Origin: an uncultured SAR86 cluster bacterium
Lineage (GTDB): Bacteria; Pseudomonadota; Gammaproteobacteria; Magnimaribacterales; AG-339-G14
Direction of reading: 5' to 3'
Length of the DNA: 64,000 nucleotides
Assembly: GCA_902563105.1 (NCBI GenBank)
Contig: CACEVU010000001.1
Coordinates: 69,372 to 133,371, forward strand
Part shown: in pieces, positions 40,058 through 49,163 of the stretch
How positions within the stretch are numbered: position 1 is the stretch's first letter
How the letters are laid out: each line of letters opens with the position of its first letter
Made by a program: the position numbers and the translations under genes
The notes under the pieces: generated by a model
Seen by the model: the letters and a program-made list of their open reading frames with translations, nothing else
Told to the model about the DNA's origin: nothing
Databases searched by the model: none

Positions 40058-42445
40058 ATGATGACTAATCTTTTTAAATCAAAATTTTTTTATTTGTTAT
40101 TGATTTTAATTTTACTACCTATTCAAATTTCATTGGGTATTTACCTTTATTTTGCTCCTGATCTTCCTTCATCTGAGGAAGTAGCCTCTGTTGAATTACA
40201 AATCCCTTTAAAAATTTTCACAAGCGATGAAAAACTCATTGGAGAATTTGGAGAAATCCATCGAACAAAACTCAAGTTCGATGAAATTCCAGATACTTTC
40301 GTAAAAGCATTCTTGGCAGCGGAAGATAGTGAATATTTTAATCATACAGGCATAGATATTTTTAGTTTGTTGAGGGCTGCGTATCAATTTTTGAGGGAAG
40401 GAGAAATAGTTAGTGGCGGCGGAACAATAACAATGCAAGTAGCAAGAAATTATGTCTTAACGAAAGAGAGGACATTTGAAAGAAAATTAAAAGAAATCTT
40501 TACAGCTTTGAAAATAGATTTAAATTATTCCAAAGAAGAAATTTTTGAACTTTATGTAAATCAAATTTTTCTTGGAAATAGAGCTTATGGTATCAAGGCA
40601 GCAGCAGAAATATATTATGACAAAGCTCTTGAAGACCTAACTTTGGAGCAATATGCAATGATTGCAGCTTTACCAAAGGCACCGTCAAGAATAAATCCTT
40701 TAGTAAATCCAAGAAAAGCTATTAACAGAAGAAATTACGTTCTCAGAAGAATGCTGGCCTTGGAATTTATTAATCAGGATGAATACGAAAAATCATCTAA
40801 TGCTCCTATTACAGCTTCATTCTCAGGAATATCTCCCGAAATTGAAGCTGATTATCTTGCTGAAGAGATTAGAAAATACGTCATACAAAATTATGGACTT
40901 TCAGCATACAAAGATGGATTTAAAGTGATTTCTACAATCGATTCAAAGTACCAAACTGCTGCTAGAAAAGCAGTAAAAAATGGTATTGAGAACTATGAGC
41001 AAAGACATGGTTTTCAAAAACCCGAAAACTTCTCAAACCTGCTACCCGAAAATTTTAAAAACAGATCTGAATTTTTCTATGCATTTTCTTATAACCCTTT
41101 TTCTTACATTGATAAATTTGGGATTGAACTAGATGCAAAAAATCCCTTTTATGAGGTAATGAATTTTCTCGAAAAACAAGCTGAATTTAAAACTTACAAA
41201 CCGTCGATGTTAATTTCTATCGAGAAAAACAGAATGTTAAGCATCAATAAGGAAGGGCAGATACGAAATATTCTTTTTGAAGACTTGTTGAATTCTATAA
41301 GACCAAGAATAGATGAAAATAGAAAGGATAAGAGGTTAACTAACTTCACGGAGTTTTTTGAAAGTGGTGATCTTATTTGGTTATCTGAAGAAGAAAATTT
41401 GATCTCAATATCAGTTCATCCAAAGGTACAATCAGCTTTGGTAAGTGTGAATCCAATCACTGGAGAGGTTTTAGCTTTGGTTGGAGGATATAATTTTCAG
41501 AATAGTCAGTTCAATAGAGCAACTCAGTCAAAGCCTCAACTAGGTTCAAACTTCAAACCTTTTCTTTACGCAGCCGCATTTGAAAATGGGTTTAATCCAG
41601 CTTCCATAATAATTGATGCTCCATTGGTCTTTGAAGACAAAAATTTAGAAGAAATTTGGAGACCACGTAATGCTAGTGGAAAGTTTTATGGGCCTACTAG
41701 ACTTAGAGAAGCTTTGGTACAGTCAAGAAATGTTGTTAGCATAAAACTATTGCAAGCCATTTCCATAAAAGATACAAAAGAATCTCTGGAAAAATATGGC
41801 TTCAATAAAGAAGAGCTTCCAAACGATTTATCATTAGCTTTGGGATCATACGGAGTAAGTCCATTGAAAAATGCAGAAATGTTTTCAATCTTTGCAAATG
41901 GAGGAAAAAAAGTTACCCCTTATTTTATAAGAAAGATTATTTTTCCTGACGGAAGAGAAATGGTTTTCACTGATGAAAAATCTATACCCGGCAATTTTCT
42001 TTCTCAATGGTATGGCATAAAACCATCTAAAAATGAAGAATCAACAATTGACCCCAGGATTGCCTACATGGTCAATGATATTTTAAAAGAAGCCGCTCAA
42101 AGGGGAACTGGAAGAAAAATTAATCAACTGAATAGAAAAGATTTTGCTGCAAAGACTGGCACATCGAATGATGCAGAAAGCACATGGTTTACCGGATTCA
42201 ATGAGAATATTCTCACAACTGTTTGGTTTGGATATGATAAACCTACAAGTTTAGGCAATAACGAATTCGGAAGTACAACTTCTTTACCCATTTGGTTGGA
42301 TTATAAACAAGAGATAATTGATAAGATTCCAAAAAGCAAATTTAAAAAACCATCTGGCCTAATTGCGAGAAAAATAAATCTTGAGACAGGAGAACTTGCA
42401 AGACCTGAAGATGAAAAAGTAAAATTTGAGCTATTTCTTAATTAA
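40058..42445 (+). CDS. mrcA: Penicillin-binding protein 1A
   Basis: This bifunctional class A PBP of 795 residues builds peptidoglycan glycan strands and crosslinks. An N-terminal transmembrane anchor (FYLLLILILLPIQISLGIYLY) leads to the GT51 domain with catalytic EDSEYFNHTG, GGGTITMQVARN and the second Glu region KEIFTALKID...KEEIFELYVNQIFLGN. The transpeptidase domain has SNFK (SxxK, about residue 490), SRN (SxN) and KTGTS. It is convergent with slmA, the two stops overlapping by eight bases. The size is near E. coli PBP1A (850). Confidence 0.96.
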   Translation: MMTNLFKSKFFYLLLILILLPIQISLGIYLYFAPDLPSSEEVASVELQIPLKIFTSDEKLIGEFGEIHRTKLKFDEIPDTFVKAFLAAEDSEYFNHTGIDIFSLLRAAYQFLREGEIVSGGGTITMQVARNYVLTKERTFERKLKEIFTALKIDLNYSKEEIFELYVNQIFLGNRAYGIKAAAEIYYDKALEDLTLEQYAMIAALPKAPSRINPLVNPRKAINRRNYVLRRMLALEFINQDEYEKSSNAPITASFSGISPEIEADYLAEEIRKYVIQNYGLSAYKDGFKVISTIDSKYQTAARKAVKNGIENYEQRHGFQKPENFSNLLPENFKNRSEFFYAFSYNPFSYIDKFGIELDAKNPFYEVMNFLEKQAEFKTYKPSMLISIEKNRMLSINKEGQIRNILFEDLLNSIRPRIDENRKDKRLTNFTEFFESGDLIWLSEEENLISISVHPKVQSALVSVNPITGEVLALVGGYNFQNSQFNRATQSKPQLGSNFKPFLYAAAFENGFNPASIIIDAPLVFEDKNLEEIWRPRNASGKFYGPTRLREALVQSRNVVSIKLLQAISIKDTKESLEKYGFNKEELPNDLSLALGSYGVSPLKNAEMFSIFANGGKKVTPYFIRKIIFPDGREMVFTDEKSIPGNFLSQWYGIKPSKNEESTIDPRIAYMVNDILKEAAQRGTGRKINQLNRKDFAAKTGTSNDAESTWFTGFNENILTTVWFGYDKPTSLGNNEFGSTTSLPIWLDYKQEIIDKIPKSKFKKPSGLIARKINLETGELARPEDEKVKFELFLN

Positions 42446-43022
42446 CGAAAATAGCTTTTTTTAAAAAAATCCATTGATCCTCCCAAGAGGAACTTATGTC
42501 CTTTTTAAATTTACTTCTAACAAAAGATTGTATTTGCCCTTCTAAACAACTTAAAAGTAAATCACAAGAAGTTGACAAATTTAAGTTCAATTTTTTCTTA
42601 GTAGTCCTCTCGTAGTCTTGTAAAGATTGTCTTATTTCAATATTAATCTTTTCAAAGCAGTTAGAGACTTTATCAATTATTTTTAATTCATCAGCAGTAA
42701 AAATTTCTCTTGTAAGAATTCTTGAAAATCCCTTATTCATCTCACAAAATTTTAAAATCAATGAAATAAGTTGTCCTGGAACATCTTCAGGTTTTGATTC
42801 CTCCTTGATACTCTTTATTCGAGTAAAGATACTTTCTTCAAAAAAAGAAACCAATTCTTCATAAACCTTTCTTTTGCTCGGAAAATGTTTATAGATTGCT
42901 GCTTCAGAAATTTCTGATCTTTTAGCTAATTCGGCTGTAGTAATTTTTACAAGATTTTTTTCTTCAAGCATCGAAGCAAGGGATTGCATGATTATCAGTT
43001 TTCGTTGCTTCTTTTTTTCCAT
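42438..43022 (-). CDS. slmA: Nucleoid occlusion factor SlmA
   Basis: A TetR-fold protein of 194 residues (E. coli 198) that binds specific chromosomal sites and blocks FtsZ assembly over the nucleoid. The N-terminal helix-turn-helix KITTAELAKRSEISEAAIYKHFPSKRKVYEEL matches SlmA, which keeps a VSEAALYRHFPSK-type motif. The C-terminus PQ..FVRSKFKK and SWEDQW also fits. It abuts argB (no gap). In E. coli it follows dut; here dut is at the left window edge, on the opposite strand. Confidence 0.9.
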   Translation of the reverse strand: MEKKKQRKLIIMQSLASMLEEKNLVKITTAELAKRSEISEAAIYKHFPSKRKVYEELVSFFEESIFTRIKSIKEESKPEDVPGQLISLILKFCEMNKGFSRILTREIFTADELKIIDKVSNCFEKINIEIRQSLQDYERTTKKKLNLNLSTSCDLLLSCLEGQIQSFVRSKFKKDISSSWEDQWIFLKKAIFVN

Positions 43023-43883
43023 TTATCTACTAATCCATGTGCCGACGCCCTTATCGGTAAGCAATTCGATCAAAACAGAATGAGGAACTCTGCCGTCAAC
43101 AATGTGCGCATTTTTAACGCCTTTTTCTAGGCAATCTATAGCTCCTGTTAATTTGGGATACATTCCACCTTTAACATTTTTTTTATCTCTTAATACTTTC
43201 TTGGCTTCCTTAAAATTCATTGTAGATATTTTCCTTCCGTTCAGACCCTTTACGCCAGAAACATCTGTTAAAAGAATAATTTTTTCTGCCTTTAAAGATG
43301 ATGCAACCGAACATGCTGCAAAGTCAGCGTTAATATTCATTGGCATTTTGTTTCTTGTCCAACCTATAGGAGAAATTACAGGAATTTTCCCTAATTTTAT
43401 GGATTTAATTATTTTATTCTTATTAATAGCCTTTATTAAACCAACCTCACCAAGATTTCTTCTTTTGTCTTTGATTGCTATGATTGGTGAATTTTTTTTC
43501 CCAACTAATCTGCTTGTCTTCCCACCCCATAAATTTATTAAATCTGAAATATCTTTATTTATCGTGTTATCAAGAACTTTTTGAATAATGCCAATCATTT
43601 CTTTCTTGGTTTTTCTTACTCCTCTATCAAATTCAAAAGAAATTTTATTTTTCTTCAATTCATGATTAATCTGGGGACCTCCTCCATGAATAAGAATTGG
43701 ATGGATCCCAACAGTTTTCATCAAGACGAGATCTCTTGCAAAATTTTTTTTTAAAAGTGTATTTTCCATTGCGTTTCCACCATACTTTATAACAATAATT
43801 TTATTATTAAATTTTCTTATGTAAGGCAGAGCTTCAGTTAGGACTTTCGAAATGTTAAGGGCATTTTTTTCGGAAACACTCAT
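43023..43883 (-). CDS. argB: N-acetylglutamate kinase
   Basis: The product catalyses the second step of arginine synthesis. This amino-acid kinase of 286 residues has IVIKYGGNAM, the substrate loop LIHGGGPQIN, MNINADFAACSVA, ILLTDVSGVKG and GGMYPKLTGA. An N-terminal helix of about 20 residues (LNISKVLTEALPYIRKF) is the type found in arginine-feedback-inhibited hexameric enzymes, which suggests allosteric control. It overlaps algC by four bases and abuts slmA. argC is in another block at 14 kb. Confidence 0.95.
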   Translation of the reverse strand: MSVSEKNALNISKVLTEALPYIRKFNNKIIVIKYGGNAMENTLLKKNFARDLVLMKTVGIHPILIHGGGPQINHELKKNKISFEFDRGVRKTKKEMIGIIQKVLDNTINKDISDLINLWGGKTSRLVGKKNSPIIAIKDKRRNLGEVGLIKAINKNKIIKSIKLGKIPVISPIGWTRNKMPMNINADFAACSVASSLKAEKIILLTDVSGVKGLNGRKISTMNFKEAKKVLRDKKNVKGGMYPKLTGAIDCLEKGVKNAHIVDGRVPHSVLIELLTDKGVGTWISR

Positions 43884-45256
43884 TGAAAGGTAAGTTGTAA
43901 ATCAGTTTCTATTTTAGACAGAATCTCTTTAAAATAATTTTTTATTTCTAAAAGATCTTTTTCCGTCCTACCCTCGAATCTTAAAACTAAATTTGGAGAT
44001 GTATTTGATGCTCTGATAAGACCCCAAGAGTTATCGTTTTCCAGTCTAATACCATCTATTTCTATTGCTTTATATTCCTCACTTTTTAGCAGAGGCCTAA
44101 GTTGTTCAATTATTTTGAATTTTTTGTTTTCAGGAACTTCAATATTTATTTCTGGTGTCGAATGAAAACTTGGATACTCCTTGAAAACTTTATGAGAAGA
44201 TTTATCTTTCCTTGCTAAGACCTCAATTAATCTTAATGCAGAATAAATCGCATCATCAAAACCATACCAGCTATCATTAAAAAAAATGTGACCACTCATT
44301 TCTCCTCCTAAGAGAGCCTTAGTTTCTAATATTTTTGACTTAATGTAAGAGTGACCAGTGCGAGACATTATAGGAGTTCCGTTATGCTTGGAAATAATTT
44401 TTTTTAAATTTAAAGAACATTTCACATCATAAACAATACAACCTTCATTATATTTTTTTAAGATATCTTCAACGAGCAGCATCATGTATAAATCTGGATA
44501 AATAATCTCGCCTTCACTATCGACTAAGCCAACCCTATCACCATCGCCATCAAGAGCAATTCCTAAATCAGCATCAGTTTCTATAACTTTTTTTTGCAAA
44601 ATCTCTAAATTTTTCGGATTACTTGGGTCCGGATGGTGATTAGGAAAGTTACCATCAACATCCGAAAATATGTCAATTAAATCGATATTAAATTGCCTAA
44701 AAGCATCAGGAGCAATTGCGCCTCCAACACCATTCCCACAATCAAGACAAATTTTTAAATTTGAACCGATGTTAATTTTTTCTTTTAGCTCTGAGAGATA
44801 GTTTTTCTTTATATCTATTTCTGTAATTTTTCCCGAGCCTTCTGAATACTCTTCATCTTTGATCATTTGTTTAAGTTTTTCAATTTTTTCGCTTGTCATA
44901 GATTTTCTATCAATGACAATTTTTAGCCCGTTATAGTTTTTTGGATTGTGACTGCCAGTCAGCATGACACCATCACATTCCTTTCTTTTAAAAGTTGCAT
45001 AATAAAGAAGAGGAGTAGGGACCATACCAATGTCAATCACATTACAACCTGATGATAGAACTCCCTGATGAAGATGAGTAAGCAGTCTAAGTCCAGAATT
45101 TCTGCCATCTCTGGCTGTTAATAGAGAATTTCTCCCTTCAGAAATAATACTAGTTCCTAAGGCTTTTCCAATGAAGAAAATTCCTTCTTCAGTGAGTTCT
45201 TCATCAACAATGCCTCTTATATCGTATGCACGGAAAATATCAGAATTAACTTTCAT
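43880..45256 (-). CDS. algC: Phosphomannomutase/phosphoglucomutase
   Basis: This alpha-D-phosphohexomutase of 458 residues interconverts 1- and 6-phosphates of mannose and glucose for LPS and other glycans. FRAYDIRGIV at the start, the phospho-serine loop LTGSHNPKNYNG, the metal loop ALDGDGDRVGLVD, the sugar loop GGEMSGHIFFND and the C-terminal RASNTSPNLVLRFEG are all present. Length and neighbours match Pseudomonas AlgC (463), which lies between dut and argB. It is divergent from ilvE. Confidence 0.94.
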   Translation of the reverse strand: MKVNSDIFRAYDIRGIVDEELTEEGIFFIGKALGTSIISEGRNSLLTARDGRNSGLRLLTHLHQGVLSSGCNVIDIGMVPTPLLYYATFKRKECDGVMLTGSHNPKNYNGLKIVIDRKSMTSEKIEKLKQMIKDEEYSEGSGKITEIDIKKNYLSELKEKINIGSNLKICLDCGNGVGGAIAPDAFRQFNIDLIDIFSDVDGNFPNHHPDPSNPKNLEILQKKVIETDADLGIALDGDGDRVGLVDSEGEIIYPDLYMMLLVEDILKKYNEGCIVYDVKCSLNLKKIISKHNGTPIMSRTGHSYIKSKILETKALLGGEMSGHIFFNDSWYGFDDAIYSALRLIEVLARKDKSSHKVFKEYPSFHSTPEINIEVPENKKFKIIEQLRPLLKSEEYKAIEIDGIRLENDNSWGLIRASNTSPNLVLRFEGRTEKDLLEIKNYFKEILSKIETDLQLTFQ

Positions 45257-45272
45257 ATTAGTTTTTCCACTT

Positions 45273-45278
45273 TATAAT
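45273..45278 (+). promoter_or_regulatory. Probable -10 element of ilvE
   Basis: A perfect TATAAT 15 bases before the ilvE ATG, in the 37-base gap from divergent algC. The -35 is weak (TTTCAT at 16 bases). The short distance implies a 5' leader of about ten bases or less. Confidence 0.45.
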
Positions 45279-45293
45279 GGATTTTTTTTAATT

Positions 45294-46217
45294 ATGACAA
45301 GTTTGGCAGAAAAAAAAGGTTTTATTTGGTTTGATGGAGAGATCATAAAATCAGAAGATGCCAATGTTCACGTATTAACTCATACTTTGCATTACGGTCT
45401 TGGAGTTTTTGAAGGAGTTAGAGCTTATGAAACACCCGAAGGAACAAAAATTTTCAGACTCAATGATCATACCGAAAGGCTATTTGCCTCTGCAAAAGCG
45501 GTTGAATTGGAAATTCCCTTCACAGTAGACGAGATAAATAAGGCTCAAATAGAAATTGTAAAAAGAAATGATCTCAAGGAGGCATATATCAGACCTATGT
45601 CATTTTATGGTTCGGGCAGTTTGGGTTTAAGAGCAGATGATTTAAAAGTTCACACCATTGTTGCTGCATGGGAATGGCCCAGTTATATGGCCCCAGAAGT
45701 TTTTGAGAGAGGAATAAAAGTAAAGATATCTTCATATAAGAGAGAAAGAGGAAATCTAGTTTCAAGATCTAAAGTAAATGGCAATTACGTTAAATCAATG
45801 ATGGCTCTTAAAGAAGCTCTAAGAGAGGGTTACGATGAAGCCTTATTGCTTGATACAGAAAACTTCATTTCAGAGGGTTCTGGTGAAAATTTATTCGTTG
45901 TGAAAGATAATGTTTTGCTGACACCGAATTTAGAAGCTTCATTGGATGGCATAACAAGAAAGGCAATTATTTCTCTCGCACAAGAAATTGATATCAAGGT
46001 TTCTGTGGTTGATTTAACAGAGCATGACATTGTTTCCGCAGATGAACTTTTCTTTACTGGAACAGCTGCAGAAGTTGTTCCAATTACTCAGGTGAATGAT
46101 TCTATAATTGGTGCAGGCAAAAGAGGCAGTGTTACAGAAATCCTTCAAAAAAATTATTTCGATCAGGTCAGAGGAAAAAGAGCATCTTTCCCAGAGTGGC
46201 ATACTCAAGTAAGTTAA
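45294..46217 (+). CDS. ilvE: Branched-chain amino acid aminotransferase
   Basis: This PLP fold-type IV transaminase interconverts Ile, Leu and Val with their keto acids. It shows GFIWFDGEIIKSEDANVHVLTH, YGLGVFEGVRAYET, the PLP Lys in SRSKVNGNYVKSMMALKEA, EALLLDTENFISEGSGENLF and FFTGTAAEVVPI. Start is placed at ATG 45294 (MTSLAEKKGF), giving 307 residues as in E. coli (309); upstream ATGs in this frame lie in the algC gene. A TATAAT is just upstream. Confidence 0.95.
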   Translation: MTSLAEKKGFIWFDGEIIKSEDANVHVLTHTLHYGLGVFEGVRAYETPEGTKIFRLNDHTERLFASAKAVELEIPFTVDEINKAQIEIVKRNDLKEAYIRPMSFYGSGSLGLRADDLKVHTIVAAWEWPSYMAPEVFERGIKVKISSYKRERGNLVSRSKVNGNYVKSMMALKEALREGYDEALLLDTENFISEGSGENLFVVKDNVLLTPNLEASLDGITRKAIISLAQEIDIKVSVVDLTEHDIVSADELFFTGTAAEVVPITQVNDSIIGAGKRGSVTEILQKNYFDQVRGKRASFPEWHTQVS

Positions 46218-46226
46218 AGGATCGAC

Positions 46227-47474
46227 TTGAAAAAACTTAAGATTGCTTTTCTGAGTTACAGAAGCAAACCTTTTTCAGGAGGACAAGGTATTTACGTAAA
46301 GTATCTCTCAAAAGCTCTTTTGGATCTGGGTCATGAGGTTGATGTCTTCTCTGGTCCTCCATATCCGGATTTAAGTGCTTCAATAAAATTAATTAAAATT
46401 CCTAGCTTAGGATTGTACGAAAAGGAAAGTAAGTTTTTTGATGTACAACTGAACAGCTTGACCGACCCTATTAATTTATTTGAATGGTTGAGTATAAATT
46501 CTGGAGGTTTTCCAGAACCTTATACTTTCGGTAAACGTTTAAAAAAAGTACTTAGCAATGATATTGATAAATATGACATTGTTCATGATAATCAGAGCCT
46601 CTGTTATGAGTTGCTTGATTTCCAAAAACAGAAACCTTTAGTAACAACTATTCATCACCCCATATCAAAAGATTTAAATTATCAACTGCAAAGTACTAAT
46701 GATATTTTTTTGAAATTGTTGATGAGAAGATGGCATTCATTTTTAACAATGCAGAAATTCGTTGCAAAAAAATTAAATAAAATCTTAGTGCCGTCAAAAT
46801 CATCGATAGTTGATATTCGAGAAGAATTTGGAGTAAAAGAAAATAAAATGGAAAGATTAATGAATGGAATTGATCAGGACGTTTTTTATCCCGATCTAAA
46901 AGTAAGAAAAATATCCAGAAGAATTGTGACTGTTGCAAGCGCAGATGTTCCTTTGAAGGGATTGGATTTTCTTTTGCAAGCTTTGTTTGAGTTAATAAAA
47001 ATTTATCCAGACATATCTCTATCAATCATTGGCGAAGAAAAAAAAGGGGGACATACAGAGCGACTTATTGATGAACTCAACCTTAAAGAGCATGTAAATT
47101 TTTTTTCGAACTTAAATCAGGAAAATTTAAGAAAGACTTATTGCGAAGCTGAAATAGCAGTAATACCTTCTCTCTATGAGGGCTTTGGGTTTGCAGCAAT
47201 AGAGGCTATGGCTTGTGGAGTTCCAATAATTTCTTCTTCAGGAGGAGCTCTTCCAGAGGTAATAAAAGATTGCGGAATTATTATTCCACCAAAAGATTCA
47301 AAAGCGATTTACAATTCAGTAACAGAGTTATTTTCTTCCCCAGACAATGCAAAAAAACTTGCAAATAAAGCATTGGAAAGAGTTAAAGAAAGATTTTCTT
47401 GGGAAGTTGTGGCAAAAAAATTAGAAGAAGTTTACTTTACAGAAATAGAAAATTTTCATAATGCAAACGATTGA
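46227..47474 (+). CDS. Glycosyltransferase family 4
   Basis: A retaining GT-B glycosyltransferase of 415 residues, starting at TTG 46227. The N-terminal domain begins KIAFLSYRSKPFSGGQGIYVKYLSKAL with the acceptor-side Gly loop, followed by HHPISKDL; the C-terminal domain has VASADVPLKGLDFLLQAL, LIGEEKKGG-type loop and the donor motif EGFGFAAIEAMACGVP (EX7E). The sugar donor and acceptor are unknown. It lies nine bases after ilvE and overlaps the next methyltransferase gene by 14 bases, opening an unusual three-gene run. Confidence 0.9.
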   Translation: MKKLKIAFLSYRSKPFSGGQGIYVKYLSKALLDLGHEVDVFSGPPYPDLSASIKLIKIPSLGLYEKESKFFDVQLNSLTDPINLFEWLSINSGGFPEPYTFGKRLKKVLSNDIDKYDIVHDNQSLCYELLDFQKQKPLVTTIHHPISKDLNYQLQSTNDIFLKLLMRRWHSFLTMQKFVAKKLNKILVPSKSSIVDIREEFGVKENKMERLMNGIDQDVFYPDLKVRKISRRIVTVASADVPLKGLDFLLQALFELIKIYPDISLSIIGEEKKGGHTERLIDELNLKEHVNFFSNLNQENLRKTYCEAEIAVIPSLYEGFGFAAIEAMACGVPIISSSGGALPEVIKDCGIIIPPKDSKAIYNSVTELFSSPDNAKKLANKALERVKERFSWEVVAKKLEEVYFTEIENFHNAND

Positions 47475-48165
47475 TATTAATTATTTAGATCCAATTAAAG
47501 GATCAACTTTGCTTGATTTAGGTTGCGGCGAGGGAAGACATTGTTTTGGAGCTTACATGTATTGCGATTTGGATGTATTTGGCTTTGATATGAATTTTCA
47601 AGATACTTTAAAAGCAAAAAAAAATTTCAAAGATTTTGATGAAACATCATCCAAGAAAAGTTGTAATTTTGGAGTTACGGACGCGAGAAAACTTCCTTTT
47701 GAAGACAATTCTTTTGACTACGTCATTTGCTCTGAAGTTTTGGAGCACATAACAGATTATGAAAAGGTAATTGATGAAATTAATAGGATTTTAAGACCCG
47801 GAGGAATTTTTGCTGCAAGTGTTCCTAAATTTTTTCCCGAGTGGATTTGTTGGAAATTAAGTACAGCCTATCAAGAAATGCCAGGAGGGCATGTGAGAAT
47901 TTTTAAATATAAGGAATTCAAAGAATCAATTTCAACTAGGGGTTTTATTTTTAGGAAAAGGCATTGGAATCATGCTTTGCATTCTCCCTATTGGTGGTTG
48001 CAATGTTTATTTTGGGACACAAAAGAAAAATCTTGGATCATAGAAAAATATCATGAATTTTTAGTTTGGGATATGATGAAAAAACCCTTGTTTACAAAAG
48101 TGTTAGAATTTCTACTTCAACCTTTAATTGCTAAGAGTGTCGTTGCATATTTCAAAAAAAAATAA
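47461..48165 (+). CDS. Class I SAM-dependent methyltransferase
   Basis: A Rossmann-fold methyltransferase of 234 residues: motif I LLDLGCGEGRHCFG (about residue 19-32), the acidic VFGFDMN, the motif post-I VTDARKLPFEDNSFDYVICSEVLEHI, and ILRPGGIFAASVP. Residues 120-234 are aromatic-rich (WWLQCLFWD, YHEFLVWDMM) and may bind a lipid or large acceptor. Its start overlaps the GT4 gene and its end overlaps the next gene, so all three are translationally coupled. The acceptor is unknown. Confidence 0.88.
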   Translation: MQTIDINYLDPIKGSTLLDLGCGEGRHCFGAYMYCDLDVFGFDMNFQDTLKAKKNFKDFDETSSKKSCNFGVTDARKLPFEDNSFDYVICSEVLEHITDYEKVIDEINRILRPGGIFAASVPKFFPEWICWKLSTAYQEMPGGHVRIFKYKEFKESISTRGFIFRKRHWNHALHSPYWWLQCLFWDTKEKSWIIEKYHEFLVWDMMKKPLFTKVLEFLLQPLIAKSVVAYFKKK

Positions 48166-49162
48166 TTTTAAAAGCATTTTTGAAAAAAAAACTTATCTTA
48201 AATTTGCAGATTACATAATAAATTGCCAAGATTCTCGTGGAGGAATTCGATGGGAACCTGGGTCAAAATTGGATCCTTGGGATCATATAGAAGCAGCTAT
48301 GGGACTAGATGTTCTCGGCTTCAAAGATGAATCCAAGAAAGCTTATGATTGGCTGAAACTAAATCAAGAATCTGATGGTTCATGGTTTTCTCTTTATTAC
48401 GCAAATGAAGAAAATAATCTAAAAGAAACAAATTTTTCCTCATACATTGCTGTTGGATTGTGGCATCATTATTTGAATTTCAGAGAAAAAGATTTTCTCC
48501 TGGAATTTTGGCCGGTTTTAGACAAAGCAATAAAATTTACACTTTCAGCGCAAACTGAACATGGAGATATTTTTTGGGCTAAAGAAAATAATAAATGGCT
48601 AGACGACTCGTTATTTACAGGATGCTCATCAATTTTTATGAGTCTTATTTCATACAAAAAAATTGCCAAAGAAATAAAAAAAAATGACAGAGTAGAAAAG
48701 AAGCATGTTGAAAGTTTAAGAAATTGTTTGCTGAATAAGCCTGATCGTTTCGATAGGAATTGGGCAAGCAAAGACAGATACAGCATGGATTGGTATTACC
48801 CAATTCTTTGCGGTGTATATAACAAGAGCAAATCAAAAAAAATTTTGAAGGATAGATGGATTGAATTTGTTGTCAAAGATCTGGGTTGCAAGTGCGTGAA
48901 AGAAGAACCCTGGGTAACGGCTGCAGAGTCTGCTGAATTAGTTTTAGCTCTATTAAGATTGGGATTGAAAGATGAAGCTGAGAAAATTTTACAAGATACT
49001 TTCAATTTGATGGATGAAGATGGACTTCTTTGGACAGGATACGTCTATAAAGATAAAAAATTCTGGCCGATTGAGAAACCTAGCTGGACAATGGGAGCAG
49101 CGATCCTTGCAGGTAATTCTTTGAATAAATTTAGTCCATCAAATAAATTTTTCAATTTCTGA
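48128..49162 (+). CDS. Alpha/alpha-toroid (prenyltransferase/glycosidase-like) protein
   Basis: A 344-residue protein with repeated helix pairs and Gly/Trp turns such as CQDSRGGIRWEPGS, QESDGSWFSLYY, EHGDIFWAKEN, DEDGLLWTGYVY. This pattern is that of alpha/alpha-barrel families (terpene cyclase/prenyltransferase, family 88-127-type glycosidases). I see no DDXXD or DXDD terpene motif, so a terpenoid role is not supported; WDHIEAAMGL resembles the toroid repeat. The start is uncertain: TTG 48128, GTG 48137 and TTG 48143 all lie inside the methyltransferase gene and no clear Shine-Dalgarno decides. Confidence 0.7.
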   Translation: MLRVSLHISKKNNFKSIFEKKTYLKFADYIINCQDSRGGIRWEPGSKLDPWDHIEAAMGLDVLGFKDESKKAYDWLKLNQESDGSWFSLYYANEENNLKETNFSSYIAVGLWHHYLNFREKDFLLEFWPVLDKAIKFTLSAQTEHGDIFWAKENNKWLDDSLFTGCSSIFMSLISYKKIAKEIKKNDRVEKKHVESLRNCLLNKPDRFDRNWASKDRYSMDWYYPILCGVYNKSKSKKILKDRWIEFVVKDLGCKCVKEEPWVTAAESAELVLALLRLGLKDEAEKILQDTFNLMDEDGLLWTGYVYKDKKFWPIEKPSWTMGAAILAGNSLNKFSPSNKFFNF

Positions 49163-49163
49163 A

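Noticed and set aside
43102-43584. 160-codon open frame opposite argB
   Set aside because: It is antisense to a fully conserved argB and hydrophobic only because of the codon complement.
45171-45293. Upstream ATG start for ilvE
   Set aside because: It lies in the divergent algC gene and adds 41 unmatched residues; TATAAT sits just before ATG 45294.
48128-49162. Terpene cyclase or squalene-hopene cyclase
   Set aside because: The toroid-like repeats are there, but no DXDD or DDXXD motif is seen and the protein is too short for a squalene-hopene cyclase.
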